Positions 1 through 8,800 of a stretch of DNA of 64,000 nucleotides are shown here, one piece after another. Positions within the stretch are counted from its first letter, which is position 1. The number at the start of each line of letters is the position of its first letter. The notes beneath the pieces are model-generated. The model saw only the letters and a program-made list of their open reading frames with translations, ran no database searches and was not told the DNA's origin. The stretch spans positions 41,985,001 to 42,049,000 of the forward strand of contig CP142451.1 of NCBI GenBank assembly GCA_038049695.1, read 5' to 3'. A program made the position numbers and the translations under genes. The stretch is from Cinnamomum chago. Its lineage: Eukaryota; Streptophyta; Magnoliopsida; Laurales; Lauraceae.

Positions 1-935
1 TCACTCAAGCTAATCCAAAGAACTACAAAAAACCCAAGAAAACCACACAAACTCACTCAAAATGGAAACAAAGAACCCATTTTAACAAAAGGGTTTGTAA
101 ACATGAAAAACATGATATTTAAGGAACTAAAAGACTTTATGAAAAGCATGGTTTGAAGCTCTTACCTAGAGAAGGTCAAACAAGAAGGAATGAAGACAAT
201 GTAGAGCTTGTTCCACAAGAAGCTCCAAGAAATTTGTACCAATAGGAAGCTTGCAAGGAGATGAAGAAGATGATGATTTTGGAATCCTTTTTGGAGCTCT
301 CTAGCTAAAGCATGCAAGAGGAATGAAGAGGAAAAGAGAAAGGTTTTCCTTGCCCTAGGTTCAGAAATTGCAGAGATTTGGGTTTTTAGAATGAAAAGAG
401 TAGAGAGGGGAAAGAGATGAGTTAACTTAAGACACTTGCAAGTAGGGCCCAAATGTCTTGAATTTGAAATGACCAAAACACGATCTTATGGACCTCGGAT
501 GACTTCGACGAAGAAGGATAAAACGATCCTCGAAATATCTAGTTTCCAAAAAGTATATTTTTGACATGGTTTTGAGATCTCGAAAATTATGTCCAGATTT
601 GTGCCTAAAAGACAATTTTACCCTCTTTGGGCCAAAACATGGGTTTTTGGGCTTCAAACATGAATGAGCTTAAACAAAAGTTGTAACACATAGGAAAATC
701 ATTCAAATGAAATCAAAATCACAATCACACGGAAACCGATACGATCCTCCCAAGCTTACACGTGCACTCAGGCTTTCCTGAGCGTGTCAGACCAATACTA
801 AACGTTCTCAAAATCCCCAAAGCTATGTCCAAGACTAAAACTCATTACTTCTAACCCAACGCCAACTAAACCCACTTAGGACTAAACACATACTAATCGC
901 ACACTAATCGACTTGGTCTGGGTCGGTGTCTAACA
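1..935 (-). mobile_element. A-family LTR, 5' part only, minus strand
   Basis: Read on the minus strand, this begins at 935 with tgttagacaccgacccag and follows the A-family LTR start (as at 5806) for about 930 bases, including the CT-rich leader and a gtaagag-type donor region. The rest lies beyond the left edge. No polypurine tract adjoins position 935 on the right, so this is a 5' LTR or a solo LTR, not a 3' LTR. The likely target-site copy is gttac at 936-940. It is visibly more diverged from the array LTRs than they are from each other, so it is an older insertion. Confidence 0.88.
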
Positions 936-1280
936 GTTACTAACATATAGCAGTCCGCCTTTTATGATTTTTTTATTTTTCTGGGACCCACCTGTAAAAT
1001 CAGGACCGTTCATATTCTTCAGAAGCTCGACCACGGCCATGTATCCAATTTCCAACCGTTGATGATGCATGGAGGTTGAGATATCATCAAACAATATACA
1101 ACCTATTGTTACTAACATACCCAGTCCGCCTTTTATGATTTTTTTAATGTTCTGGGCCCCACCTGTAAAATCAGGACCATTCATATTCTTCAGAAGCTCA
1201 AACACGATCATGTGTCCAATTTTCAACCATTGATGTTGCTTGGATGTTGAGATATCATCAAACAATCTACAACTTATTCA
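936..1280. repeat. 172-bp tandem duplication
   Basis: Two head-to-tail copies start with gttactaacata at about 936 and 1108. Both contain cagtccgccttttatgatt, a 'GGG(A/C)CCCACCTGTAAAATCAGGACC' core and a 'gagatatcatcaaacaat' end. The copies differ at scattered bases, so the duplication is not recent. No coding frame of note. The family is not recognised with certainty; a DNA-transposon or MITE fragment is possible. Confidence 0.8.
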
Positions 1281-1329
1281 TAGATTCACTTGTGAAATGT
1301 TATGCTAGTAACAAACAGTGGAATCTGAT

Positions 1330-1371
1330 CCACATGTGAGTCATTTACATATGCAAATGACTCACATGTGG
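1330..1371. repeat. 42-bp near-perfect palindrome with CACATGTG ends
   Basis: The left arm reads ccacatgtgagtcattt and the right arm is its exact complement aaatgactcacatgtgg; the centre acatatgc has one mismatch. A further acacatgtgaatcac follows at about 1380. Such a structure could fold into a cruciform or be the joined ends of a small inverted-repeat transposon. Confidence 0.8.
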
Positions 1372-2439
1372 GTCATTTACACATGTGAATCACTTTCACA
1401 CGAAACAAACAACCCCTAAGATTTTGTAGAGATTAGGAATGCGTCTTCAAAGAAGAAAGGGTGGAGATGATCCCTACCAGATGTCACTTTAATTGAGGAG
1501 AAGGAGGATTAGAGATAGTGGAGAAGATTATATTTTAGGGACCTTAGGAATTCACCTCTCTCACCAATCTTTTATGGGCTGGAGTAGATAAGAGTATGAA
1601 GAGAGAGATAAGGAGATTGTTCTGGGCTTGAGATGAGGAGGAGATTTGAGTGAGAAGATATAGAAGGAAACATATAAAGGAGATTTTAAGGGAAGATTAA
1701 TAAGAATTTTTTAATAAATACCTTTCATTGTGGTAAGTGTTTTAGCATTTTTGGTAACAATAAAAATTGAAATCGAAATTGGAGTTCCAATTTTGCAATT
1801 GGACTCCAATCGGACTAGACGGGTTAGCCCGACCTGAGACTTAATAGGTGCGGGTTACAGGTTTGCAACCTAGTTTCAGATGCGGGTCAATCACGGGTTG
1901 GTGCTCCAAAAAGTGTGCTCGACCTCTAGCCGGTTGGCCTGATCCGATTTACCTCGACCCAACCCGTTTGCCAGGGTCAAACTAAATTAAATTGAATGAG
2001 TCAAAATCAATTGGAGTGAATTGGAATTGATTTCAATTTGAAACCAGTTCCCTACATATATATATATATATATATATAACTAGCAAAACATGCCCCGAGC
2101 TTAGCATGGGCATTATAATTAATTATAAAAAAATAGAAAAATATAAAAATTATAAGAAATTTAAAATATGCTATTTCTTTGCACATATAGAAATTTTTGA
2201 AAAAATAAAATAAAATAAGCAATCTTTAATCCATCAATATATAAATATAAAAATTCCAAACCCAAGTTTCATCTAATAAAAAGTAGAAATACCCTAACAA
2301 TATCCAAATAAGAGCAAAAAAGCCCAAACCCCAGTTCCAAGAAATGGTCAAAATCAAAACAGAAATTAGCCTCAAAATTGAATCTGAAATCAGCTGGCTT
2401 CATATTCTCATTCATGGGATGATATTGGAGAAAAGCATT

Positions 2440-2490
<51 letters not shown>

Positions 2491-3091
2491 CACTAAAGTC
2501 TCTTGTATCTTAACGTCATTTACATGATATTCATGTGTGATTTATGTCTATCAATTTAAACATGACTTTAGACCTTCTGGATTTATGAACTAAAACTAAT
2601 GTAAGAATGCAATATTTTATCTCTTAATGTGTGGGAATAACATGTTCGTTTATCAATTCATTGGTCCAATTGCAAATACTGGAGAATGCTACAATTTGAT
2701 TGCTAGACCCTTCCATACATTTTCAATCATAACCAACACCTTTTGCCAATATCATCCCATGAATGAGATAATCATACAACTCCTCAATCACGCGAAGACA
2801 AAATAAAATGATAAACAAAAGCCCTAACAAGCTAACCTTTAGATACTTCAATAACAATGTTCAAGAAATTGAGAAAACAAATGCAAAACAGTGAAAAAAA
2901 AAAAAAAAAGATGACCCACTTGATTGTTTTGAGCATCTGAAAAACCCCCATAGTTTCTCAACTCCCCATCATATGGCCTTGTAACATTAGAGAAGAAGTA
3001 CCAGACATGTTTCTGAGAACACCTAATTCAGCAAGGTGCAAATTTAATTAAAAAATCAAAGTAAAAATAATTGCAGATATAGTGTTCTTTT
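1372..3091. other. non-coding flank with microsatellites
   Basis: No gene is visible. Contents: a GC-rich stretch at about 1800-1980 with repeated 'cgggtt/gacccaacccg' motifs; an (AT)n run at 2056-2078; AT-rich DNA at 2100-2260; a (CT)n run at 2444-2488; and an A16 tract at 2894-2909. This is the sequence into which element C inserted; it ends at the target duplication acaac (3092-3096). Confidence 0.7.
2444..2488. repeat. (CT)n microsatellite
   Basis: A perfect 45-base CT run. The reverse strand reads as a false Arg-Glu repeat peptide. Confidence 0.95.
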
Positions 3092-3096
3092 ACAAC

Positions 3097-3905
3097 TGTG
3101 AGTGCCTAAATATTACGGACTCAGATTAGGTGAGTGCAAGACTCATGATTTGTTGTTTAAGCTTCTTTAGGGAAGATAGATCGCCTTAGAACCTGAAAGA
3201 GAAGGAGAAATAGAGATCAGAGACCCTGGCTGCTGTCAGTTGAAGGCTCTCCGATGCCTGAGTTAGTGCTATCATTGAACAAAGGATGGAGATGAGAGGC
3301 AAGCATGCTAGTATTGCATGTTTAGGCGTTATCAGGCCTGTTATTGCATAATATTGCGTAATTCAGCGTACCTTAAAAGGGATTGGTATCCCTCTATAAG
3401 TAGAGATTTCACCCGACGCTCCCTTAGTGGGGGTAGGTGGAGATATTGTCCAGTCGAATCAAGAGATGAACTTTGATATCAATGTGGATGTGATTGATCA
3501 AGACGACACCTGACCATTATCCGGCGCTTGTCTTATCTGTCAGCACGTTCTACAACGTAGCCTTAACTTTGTGGAAGTACAATCATGGCCTAGTACTCAT
3601 CTCTGTGGACGGACAGAGCTGAAGATGATACTGAAACCAGATTCGGATGCATCCTGGCACTATTGTCGAGGTGCCTTATAACGAGACTGAGATGAGCCCA
3701 GTCGGTACTCTTACCGAGACTGGCTCAAGCTTGGCGCAAACTGGCATCATTTGCCGAGCTGAGATAAGATGTCTAGCTGATACCGTTACCGAGCTAGACG
3801 AATCTTGGCACTCTGACCGAACTTGGATACCGAGATCGGGATGAGCTGAGCTGGTACTGCTACCAAGACTAGCATAATCCTACTCTTAGGAAAACACCCC
3901 ACACA
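3097..3905 (-). repeat. Element C 3' LTR
   Basis: On the minus strand it starts tgtgtggggtgttttcct at 3905 and ends with cactcaca at 3097. It is the same length, 809 bp, as its partner at 55402-56210 and differs by scattered substitutions. TSD acaac precedes it at 3092-3096. Confidence 0.95.
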
Positions 3906-3920
3906 ATTGCCCCCCAGCTC
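3906..3920 (-). other. Element C polypurine tract
   Basis: The minus strand reads gagctggggggcaat directly before the LTR start, at the place of the plus-strand primer. Confidence 0.65.
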
Positions 3921-4055
3921 ACAACCTTTTGGAGTTCTCTAACTTTTTAAGGTCGGGAGCTGAGTATCATGTTGAGAGGATCTGAGGTATCAATCGAATT
4001 TCATCTTGGTGTTGGCTGATGACATCTGATCTTTATCATGAAGTCCGTTTGCCTT

Positions 4056-4190
4056 CTCGAGACAATAAATAGCACGTCAGTGACGCTTCGTTTGCCCGAG
4101 GTGATAAATGTTAGGTAGGTGACGCTTCATCAGCCCGAGGCAATAAATAGCATGCTGATGTTTTGCCTTCCCAAGGCAATAAATATAGCG
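4056..4190. repeat. about 39-bp repeat, four copies, upstream of the antisense-gene promoter
   Basis: Blocks of the form c(c/t)cgaggcaataaatagc recur at about 4056, 4095, 4134 and 4170, spaced 39, 39 and 36 bases. They lie 110-250 bases upstream of the TATA box at 4305. Confidence 0.7.
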
Positions 4191-4223
4191 TCTGAATCTC
4201 TGTACGAGATGAACTAGCAGTGC

Positions 4224-4312
4224 CACGTGTTTCCGTCTAGTTGGTCGTTCAGCGAAATTGAAGCGACGCGTGCCTTCTGAAATTTGAACGGGCGCCATTC
4301 CGTCTATAAATA
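4224..4312 (+). promoter_or_regulatory. G-box and TATA promoter of the antisense gene in C
   Basis: A G-box CACGTG (4224-4229) lies about 80 bases upstream of a canonical plant TATA box TATAAATA (4305-4312). A pyrimidine-rich leader follows, then the ATG at 4565. The promoter points to the plus strand, against the orientation of C itself. Function is inferred from motif order and spacing. Confidence 0.65.
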
Positions 4313-4564
4313 GGGCTTTTTCTCCTCCATCTCTTCACTTTGGCATTTCATCAGAAAAGGCCCTGCTGCAAGAGAGGAGAATACCATACCGGAGCCCTGC
4401 TGGAACTTTGACTTAGCGAACTGGAGTCCGGAGTTTGTCCCTTTTCTATGAGTTCTCCTCCCTGTCCCTGTCCTTTGTGCACCACCTTTTCTGTTTAAGG
4501 GTTTTGTTTTAGGGTTTAGGGTTTCTATCTCTCCCCATTTTCCTGTATCACCATCTGTAGAAGA

Positions 4565-5016
4565 ATGGGATCTTATAAGAGCTGGGCGGAGACCCCTGAG
4601 GCCATGGCCGGTTTCAGGGAGATGTATAGGATCCCAGAGGACGTCCCAACAAAACTGGATAACCCGAAGGACCTCTTCAAGGGTCAATCCTTCTGGGATG
4701 GTTGGATGTTGTTCCCGTTAGTCTCAATAATAGAGGGAGGGGTTAGGTTCCCCTCCACCCTCTGCTTAGGGTCTGCTTGGCGACATGGCACCTCGGCCCA
4801 TGCTAGCTGATGCCCAATGGCTACAAGGTCATAATGGGCGTTGTCGAGCTCAAAAAGATATTGGGCATAAACCTCGGTGTCCATGATATCGAGGATGTAT
4901 ATGACCTGTGCAAGACCACCGAGGACAGTCATAGTTACTATCTCCAAGGGAAGCCAAAGATGGAGCCCTTCGTCCACGATCTAGAGGACTCAAACAGACA
5001 TGCCGAGGATGATCGT
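4565..5016 (+). pseudogene. Antisense gene of element C, 5' part (Transposase_28 / 'putative gypsy type transposon' family)
   Basis: The frame from ATG 4565 contains PLVSIIEGGVRFPSTLC, the hallmark N-terminal segment of the plant 'putative gypsy type transposon' family (PF04195). After about 75 codons the frame is lost to an indel near 4760-4800. The match resumes in another frame just past a TAG at 4804, with MPNGYKVIMGVVELKK and then KPKMEPFVHDLEDSN. It reaches atcgt (5012-5016), where element B inserted. Joining the flanks over one atcgt copy keeps the frame and gives LLVSGNWEFDKDE, the next conserved block. Function of this family is unknown. The copy is broken by one frameshift, at least three stops and the B insertion. 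Confidence 0.75.
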
Positions 5017-5805
5017 TGTTAGACCCCGTCCCGAGTTATTCAAAATTAACTCTGATTAATTGAGATTAAGGCTATCTAATCATGTTTAATTGAACTAATG
5101 GTGATTTATGGCCAAATGGAACTGAATTAACCTAAAATGAATAAGTTAGGCTTAATGAAATGGTAATTAAGGTTATTAAGTGAATTAAGTATAAATGAAG
5201 CTCAAACATGCAAACTAAGGACTTATTCGTAAATACGAATCTTTACGTATTTGATCGAATACGGAAACTCTTGATACCAACATACGTATCTCGACGAGTA
5301 CGATAATTTGTATAATAAACTCGAAGTTGTTTGACGAGAGATGAATCAAATGGACCTTCATTTGACTCAAATTGTAAATGAGAGAGTGAGAGGGGGGCTT
5401 AATGCAAAAGTTATCCTTATAAAGGATAAGATGAACTCATTTGAGTTCATTCATCTCAAGTAAACCCTAGTTACCTTCTTCTTCATCATTTTTCAATCTC
5501 TTTCTTCCATTTCATCTTCATCAACATCAAGTGATGAGCTTGGAGTGATACAAGTGAAGAGCTTCCACCTTCTTCATCTTCTTCTTGAGGTCTTCTTAGA
5601 GCTACAAGGTTTGAATTGAGGATTTCCATCTCAAAGCCAAGCTAAACAAAGAGGTCTTGTGAAATAAACTTCAACTAAGGCAAGTATATATCTATCATTA
5701 TGCTTGACATGTTTGTCTTCTTTGATTTATGTGGAAAAGTGAGGATTTAGATGATCATAGTTCAATGGATACTTTAGAGATTTGAAAACATAGTAATTAG
5801 GTTAT
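5017..5805 (+). repeat. Element B 5' LTR, left part
   Basis: The first 789 bases of the B LTR, ending gttat (5801-5805), the target site of the A composite. It contains TATAAAG at 5418-5424, a CT-rich leader at about 5470-5580 and an AG|GCAAGT donor-like site at 5679/5680. Confidence 0.95.
5418..5424 (+). promoter_or_regulatory. Element B LTR TATA box
   Basis: TATAAAG lies at LTR offset 401 and at the same offset in the 3' LTR (49683-49689). A CT-rich, plant-like leader follows within 60 bases. Promoter use is inferred. Confidence 0.6.
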
Positions 5806-6559
5806 TGTTAGACCCCGACCCAGACCTTTACGATTAGTGTGCGATTAGTATGTGTTTAGTCCTAAGTGGGTTTAGTTATTGTTGGATTAAAAGTGATTAG
5901 TTTTAGTCTTGGATATAGCTTTGGTAATTTTGAGAACGTTTAATATTAGTTAGACACACTCAGGATGGCCTGAGTGCACGTGTGAGCTTGGGAAGATCGT
6001 ATCGATTTCCGTGTGATTGTGATTTTGATTTCATTTGATTGATATTTCGACGTGTTACAACTTTCGTATTAAGCCCATTCATGTTTGAAGCCCAAAAACC
6101 CAAGTTCTGGCCCAAAGAGGGTAAAATTGTCTTTCTTGCACAAATCTGGACACAATTTTCGAGATCTCAAAACTATGTCAAAAATATACTTTTTGGAAAC
6201 TAGATATTTCGACGATCGTTTTATCCTTCTTCGTCGAAGTCATCCGAGGCCCACAAGATCGTGTTTTAGCCATTTCAAGTTCAAGTCAAATGGGGCCCAT
6301 GAGTCATCACTTAAAACCCTTTCTTCCTCTCATTTCACTCATTCCCCCAAATCTCTGCAATTTCTAAACCTAGGGCAAGGAGAGCTCTTTTCTCTTCATC
6401 TTCTTCATCTTGCATGTTTAGCTAGAGAGCTCCAAAAGGGATTCCAAAGTCATCATCTTCTTCGTCTTCTTACAAGCTTTCCCTTGATACCAATTTCTTG
6501 GAACTTCTTGTGGAGCAAGTCCTACATCTTCTTCATTTCTTCTTGTTTGGCCATTGTTA

Positions 6560-6569
6560 GGTAAGAGCT
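6560..6569 (+). promoter_or_regulatory. Conserved 5' splice-donor-like site in A LTRs
   Basis: AG|GTAAGAG follows a CT-rich leader. The same site occurs in every A LTR that reaches this point, at exon-end positions 6560, 12030, 19748, 22254, 28388, 34522 and 40656. It would pair with the acceptor just before gag or pol. Confidence 0.5.
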
Positions 6570-7014
6570 TCAAGCCATGGTTTCCATAAAGTCTTTTTAA
6601 CTCCTTAAGATTTGTGTTTTTCAAGTGTTCAAACCCTTTTTGTTAAAATGGGTTCTTTGCTCCATTTTGAGTGAGTTTTGTGTGTTTTCTTTGGGTTTTG
6701 TAGTTCTTGATTAGCTTGGGTGAAGTGCTTGAGAAGAGTTTTAGCATTGGTCAAGGCAAGTGATCTTTATAGGCTTCATGTGCATTGTATTTGATTCTAT
6801 TTTTTGTTTAGAAATTATGCATATGATTTGTCTACAAGTTTCATGTTTATGTTTTCTTATGATGTGGATGTGGATGATGATAAATGAACCCTTGGTGAGC
6901 ATGAAGGCTCAAGGGATGATATGTGGTTGATGGATGAGAAGAAGGAGGAGAATGTAGTGAAAAATGTGCAAAGAAAAGGAGATTTCCGCACTCAGCGAGC
7001 CCAGGCAGCAGCCT

Positions 7015-7178
7015 GTTCGCTCGAGCGACCCCTGGGTTCGCTCGAGCGAACATGCCACTGTCTGCTCCGGAGCGAGGCAGTGAGCCGTTCGTTCGAACGC
7101 ATTTTATTATTCGCTCGAGCCAACATTCGCTCGAGCGAACTGTTGGTCCGCTCGAGCGGATGGGCCCAGTGGGCCCAA
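7015..7178. repeat. CTCGAG palindrome cluster of the type 1 LTR
   Basis: Six copies of ttcgctcgagcgaa or close variants lie at about 7016, 7038, 7088, 7110, 7127 and 7148, followed by tgggcccagtgggccca. Copies recur in L4-L7 at the same offset. The reading frames across the cluster are by-products of the palindromes. The homologous place in type 2 LTRs holds an unrelated cluster. Confidence 0.9.
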
Positions 7179-8180
7179 CAGTGCGAACTTCAAATGGCCA
7201 TAACTTTCTAACCGTACGTCCGTTTTTGGAGTTCCACATACCGTTGGAAAGCTCTTGAAGTGTAGAATCCAATGGTATACTTATCTTAGTGACCAGAGAT
7301 TGAAAAGTTGAGGTGGATATTTGAATCAAGGAAAACTAGTATTTGATTAGGAGTTTTTAGCTTGATATTGTGCATTCGAAGCCTGAGATATCTTTGAAAT
7401 TCCGGGGCACCAATTCTCTTTTAAATTCCAACACTTGGGTTTCGTTTACACAAAGATCAACCAAAGGTCCTTACATGTGCTTGTTAGACTTTATATTCGT
7501 ATTTTGGTTTTTGATACAATGAATATCAATGTGTACTCGTTTTGAAGTTTAAGTACAAGTTTGTTTTGAAGATTTGTTTCAAGGAAAAAGGGGACCACTT
7601 CATAAGCGTGTTATGCATATTAATTATGCCTTTTGCTAGTCGTGCTCGTCGTGTTTTGATAAGTGATTTCCCCCTTTTTATCTCGACGTGTTTTGATCGT
7701 GCTTCGCGTGTTTTGTGCATTCATGAACTAAGTGAACACCACTGAGCTTGGACTGCCCTTTCAGTTTGATCCACTGTCTGGGGGTCCTTAAACATGTGGA
7801 CTGTCTGCAGACTAGTCGTGTATTTATTACACATCGTGCGTGTCCGGTTCCGCGGCCGGAATTCCCGTCTTTGTGGGAAATCGTGTCGTGTTTATATTAT
7901 GTATATCGTGCTTGTCGTGCGTGCTTGCTCTTTTCATTATATAAATGATAGAGAAAGGATGGGCTCTTTGTGGATTGTAACTATTCATGATATATTATGT
8001 ACTCATGCTAGTTTGTTTTGTATCTCAGTTTTTTGTTCGTATTCTTGAAAATGTATCTCAACTTTGATAGTACTTCATACCAAAGATTTGCTTACATGTT
8101 TTCTCTAAATGTTATTGTTCATGTTCATGCCTACATTGATTACCTGCCAAACCGTCGTGTTTGACCCTTGTTTATTGGTG

Positions 8181-8290
8181 CCCAGGTGCAGGAGACGTTG
8201 CCTTTGAGGAGGAGCGTCAGGAGGAGGCTTGTGAGCCAACTCCCGTGAGAGAGTGGCAGCCCGACGATGTCATTTAGATGTCGGTCTGGT
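8181..8290 (+). other. Conserved LTR block with a short open frame
   Basis: From cccaggtgcaggagacg to catttagatg this block is almost identical in type 1 and type 2 LTRs (13632-13740), while flanking LTR sequence is clearly diverged. One frame is open and ends in TAG. The one difference seen before the stop, att to atc, is silent in that frame. cccag looks like a splice acceptor. The B LTR has an analogous acidic/proline segment after 'gcccag' near 43895. Confidence 0.45.
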
Positions 8291-8673
8291 TCTCGAGTGT
8301 CGTCACCTTTAGTCTTGGGGTTTCTTTTTGGCTATTTTGAGATTGTATTGACCCTTATTGGTCTCTTATGGGTTGTACTAAACTTAACTTGTTTTGTGTT
8401 AGTTCTATAACTTGAATATTAATGGGAATGCCATGTTAGCTTCTTTCTATGATACCATGCCTTGTGATCATTTGATATGGCACCCAAATGTTTTGTTGGG
8501 CTCATCTTGATGTGTTTTGCTACACGCTTCCGCATACTTGTACGTGTGAGCCAGATTCCGCGTGTCTTTGGGAATCCTCACCGCGGGAACCTGTGGGAAA
8601 GCAATTAACAACACCGAATGCAATGTAGCAACACGTCGCGGGCCCGGGGTCCGTTCCGGGGTCGCGACAGGAC

Positions 8674-8685
8674 TGGTATCAGAGC
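8674..8685 (+). other. Primer-binding site after L1
   Basis: TGGTATCAGAGC matches the 3' end of initiator tRNA-Met and lies 4 bases after the LTR end. The same site follows L4, L5 and L6 (24368, 30502, 36636). After L7 it is absent because the sequence passes straight into the gttat target copy. Confidence 0.93.
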
Positions 8686-8800
8686 GAGACATGTTTCAGG
8701 CACTTAAAAGAAACTAGAAAGGTCTTAGGAACGTGGCGAGGATTCGTGAGTTCGATAGATTCGTTAGTATAGGACCTTAGAAACCCTTATGCCATGATTA

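Larger units (their letters stand above)
5806..8669 (+). repeat. A1 LTR L1 (type 1, 2,864 bp)
   Basis: Begins tgttagaccccgacccag and ends ggggtcgcgaca, preceded by TSD gttat. It contains a CT-rich leader, the donor AG|GTAAGAG (6560/6561), a CTCGAG palindrome cluster (7015-7178), a run of CGTG motifs (7641-7925) and a conserved 110-bp block (8181-8290). Unlike L4-L7 it keeps CGCGTG at 8559-8564. Confidence 0.96.

Noticed and set aside
6085-6564. 159-codon frame in the LTR (repeated in L4-L7)
   Set aside because: It lies in LTR sequence that diverges with frame-breaking indels in type 2 LTRs, has no domain, and covers the CT-rich leader and splice-donor region.
6847-7329. 160-codon minus-strand frame and plus-strand frames over the CTCGAG cluster
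   Set aside because: The open frames come from the palindromic GC-rich repeats, which read as Ser-Leu-Glu-Arg-like peptides on either strand.
7938-7946. TATATAAAT as the A LTR TATA box
   Set aside because: It is a good match by sequence, but it lies 1.4 kb downstream of the CT-rich leader and splice donor, so it would make the conserved donor useless. Left undecided and not listed as a promoter.
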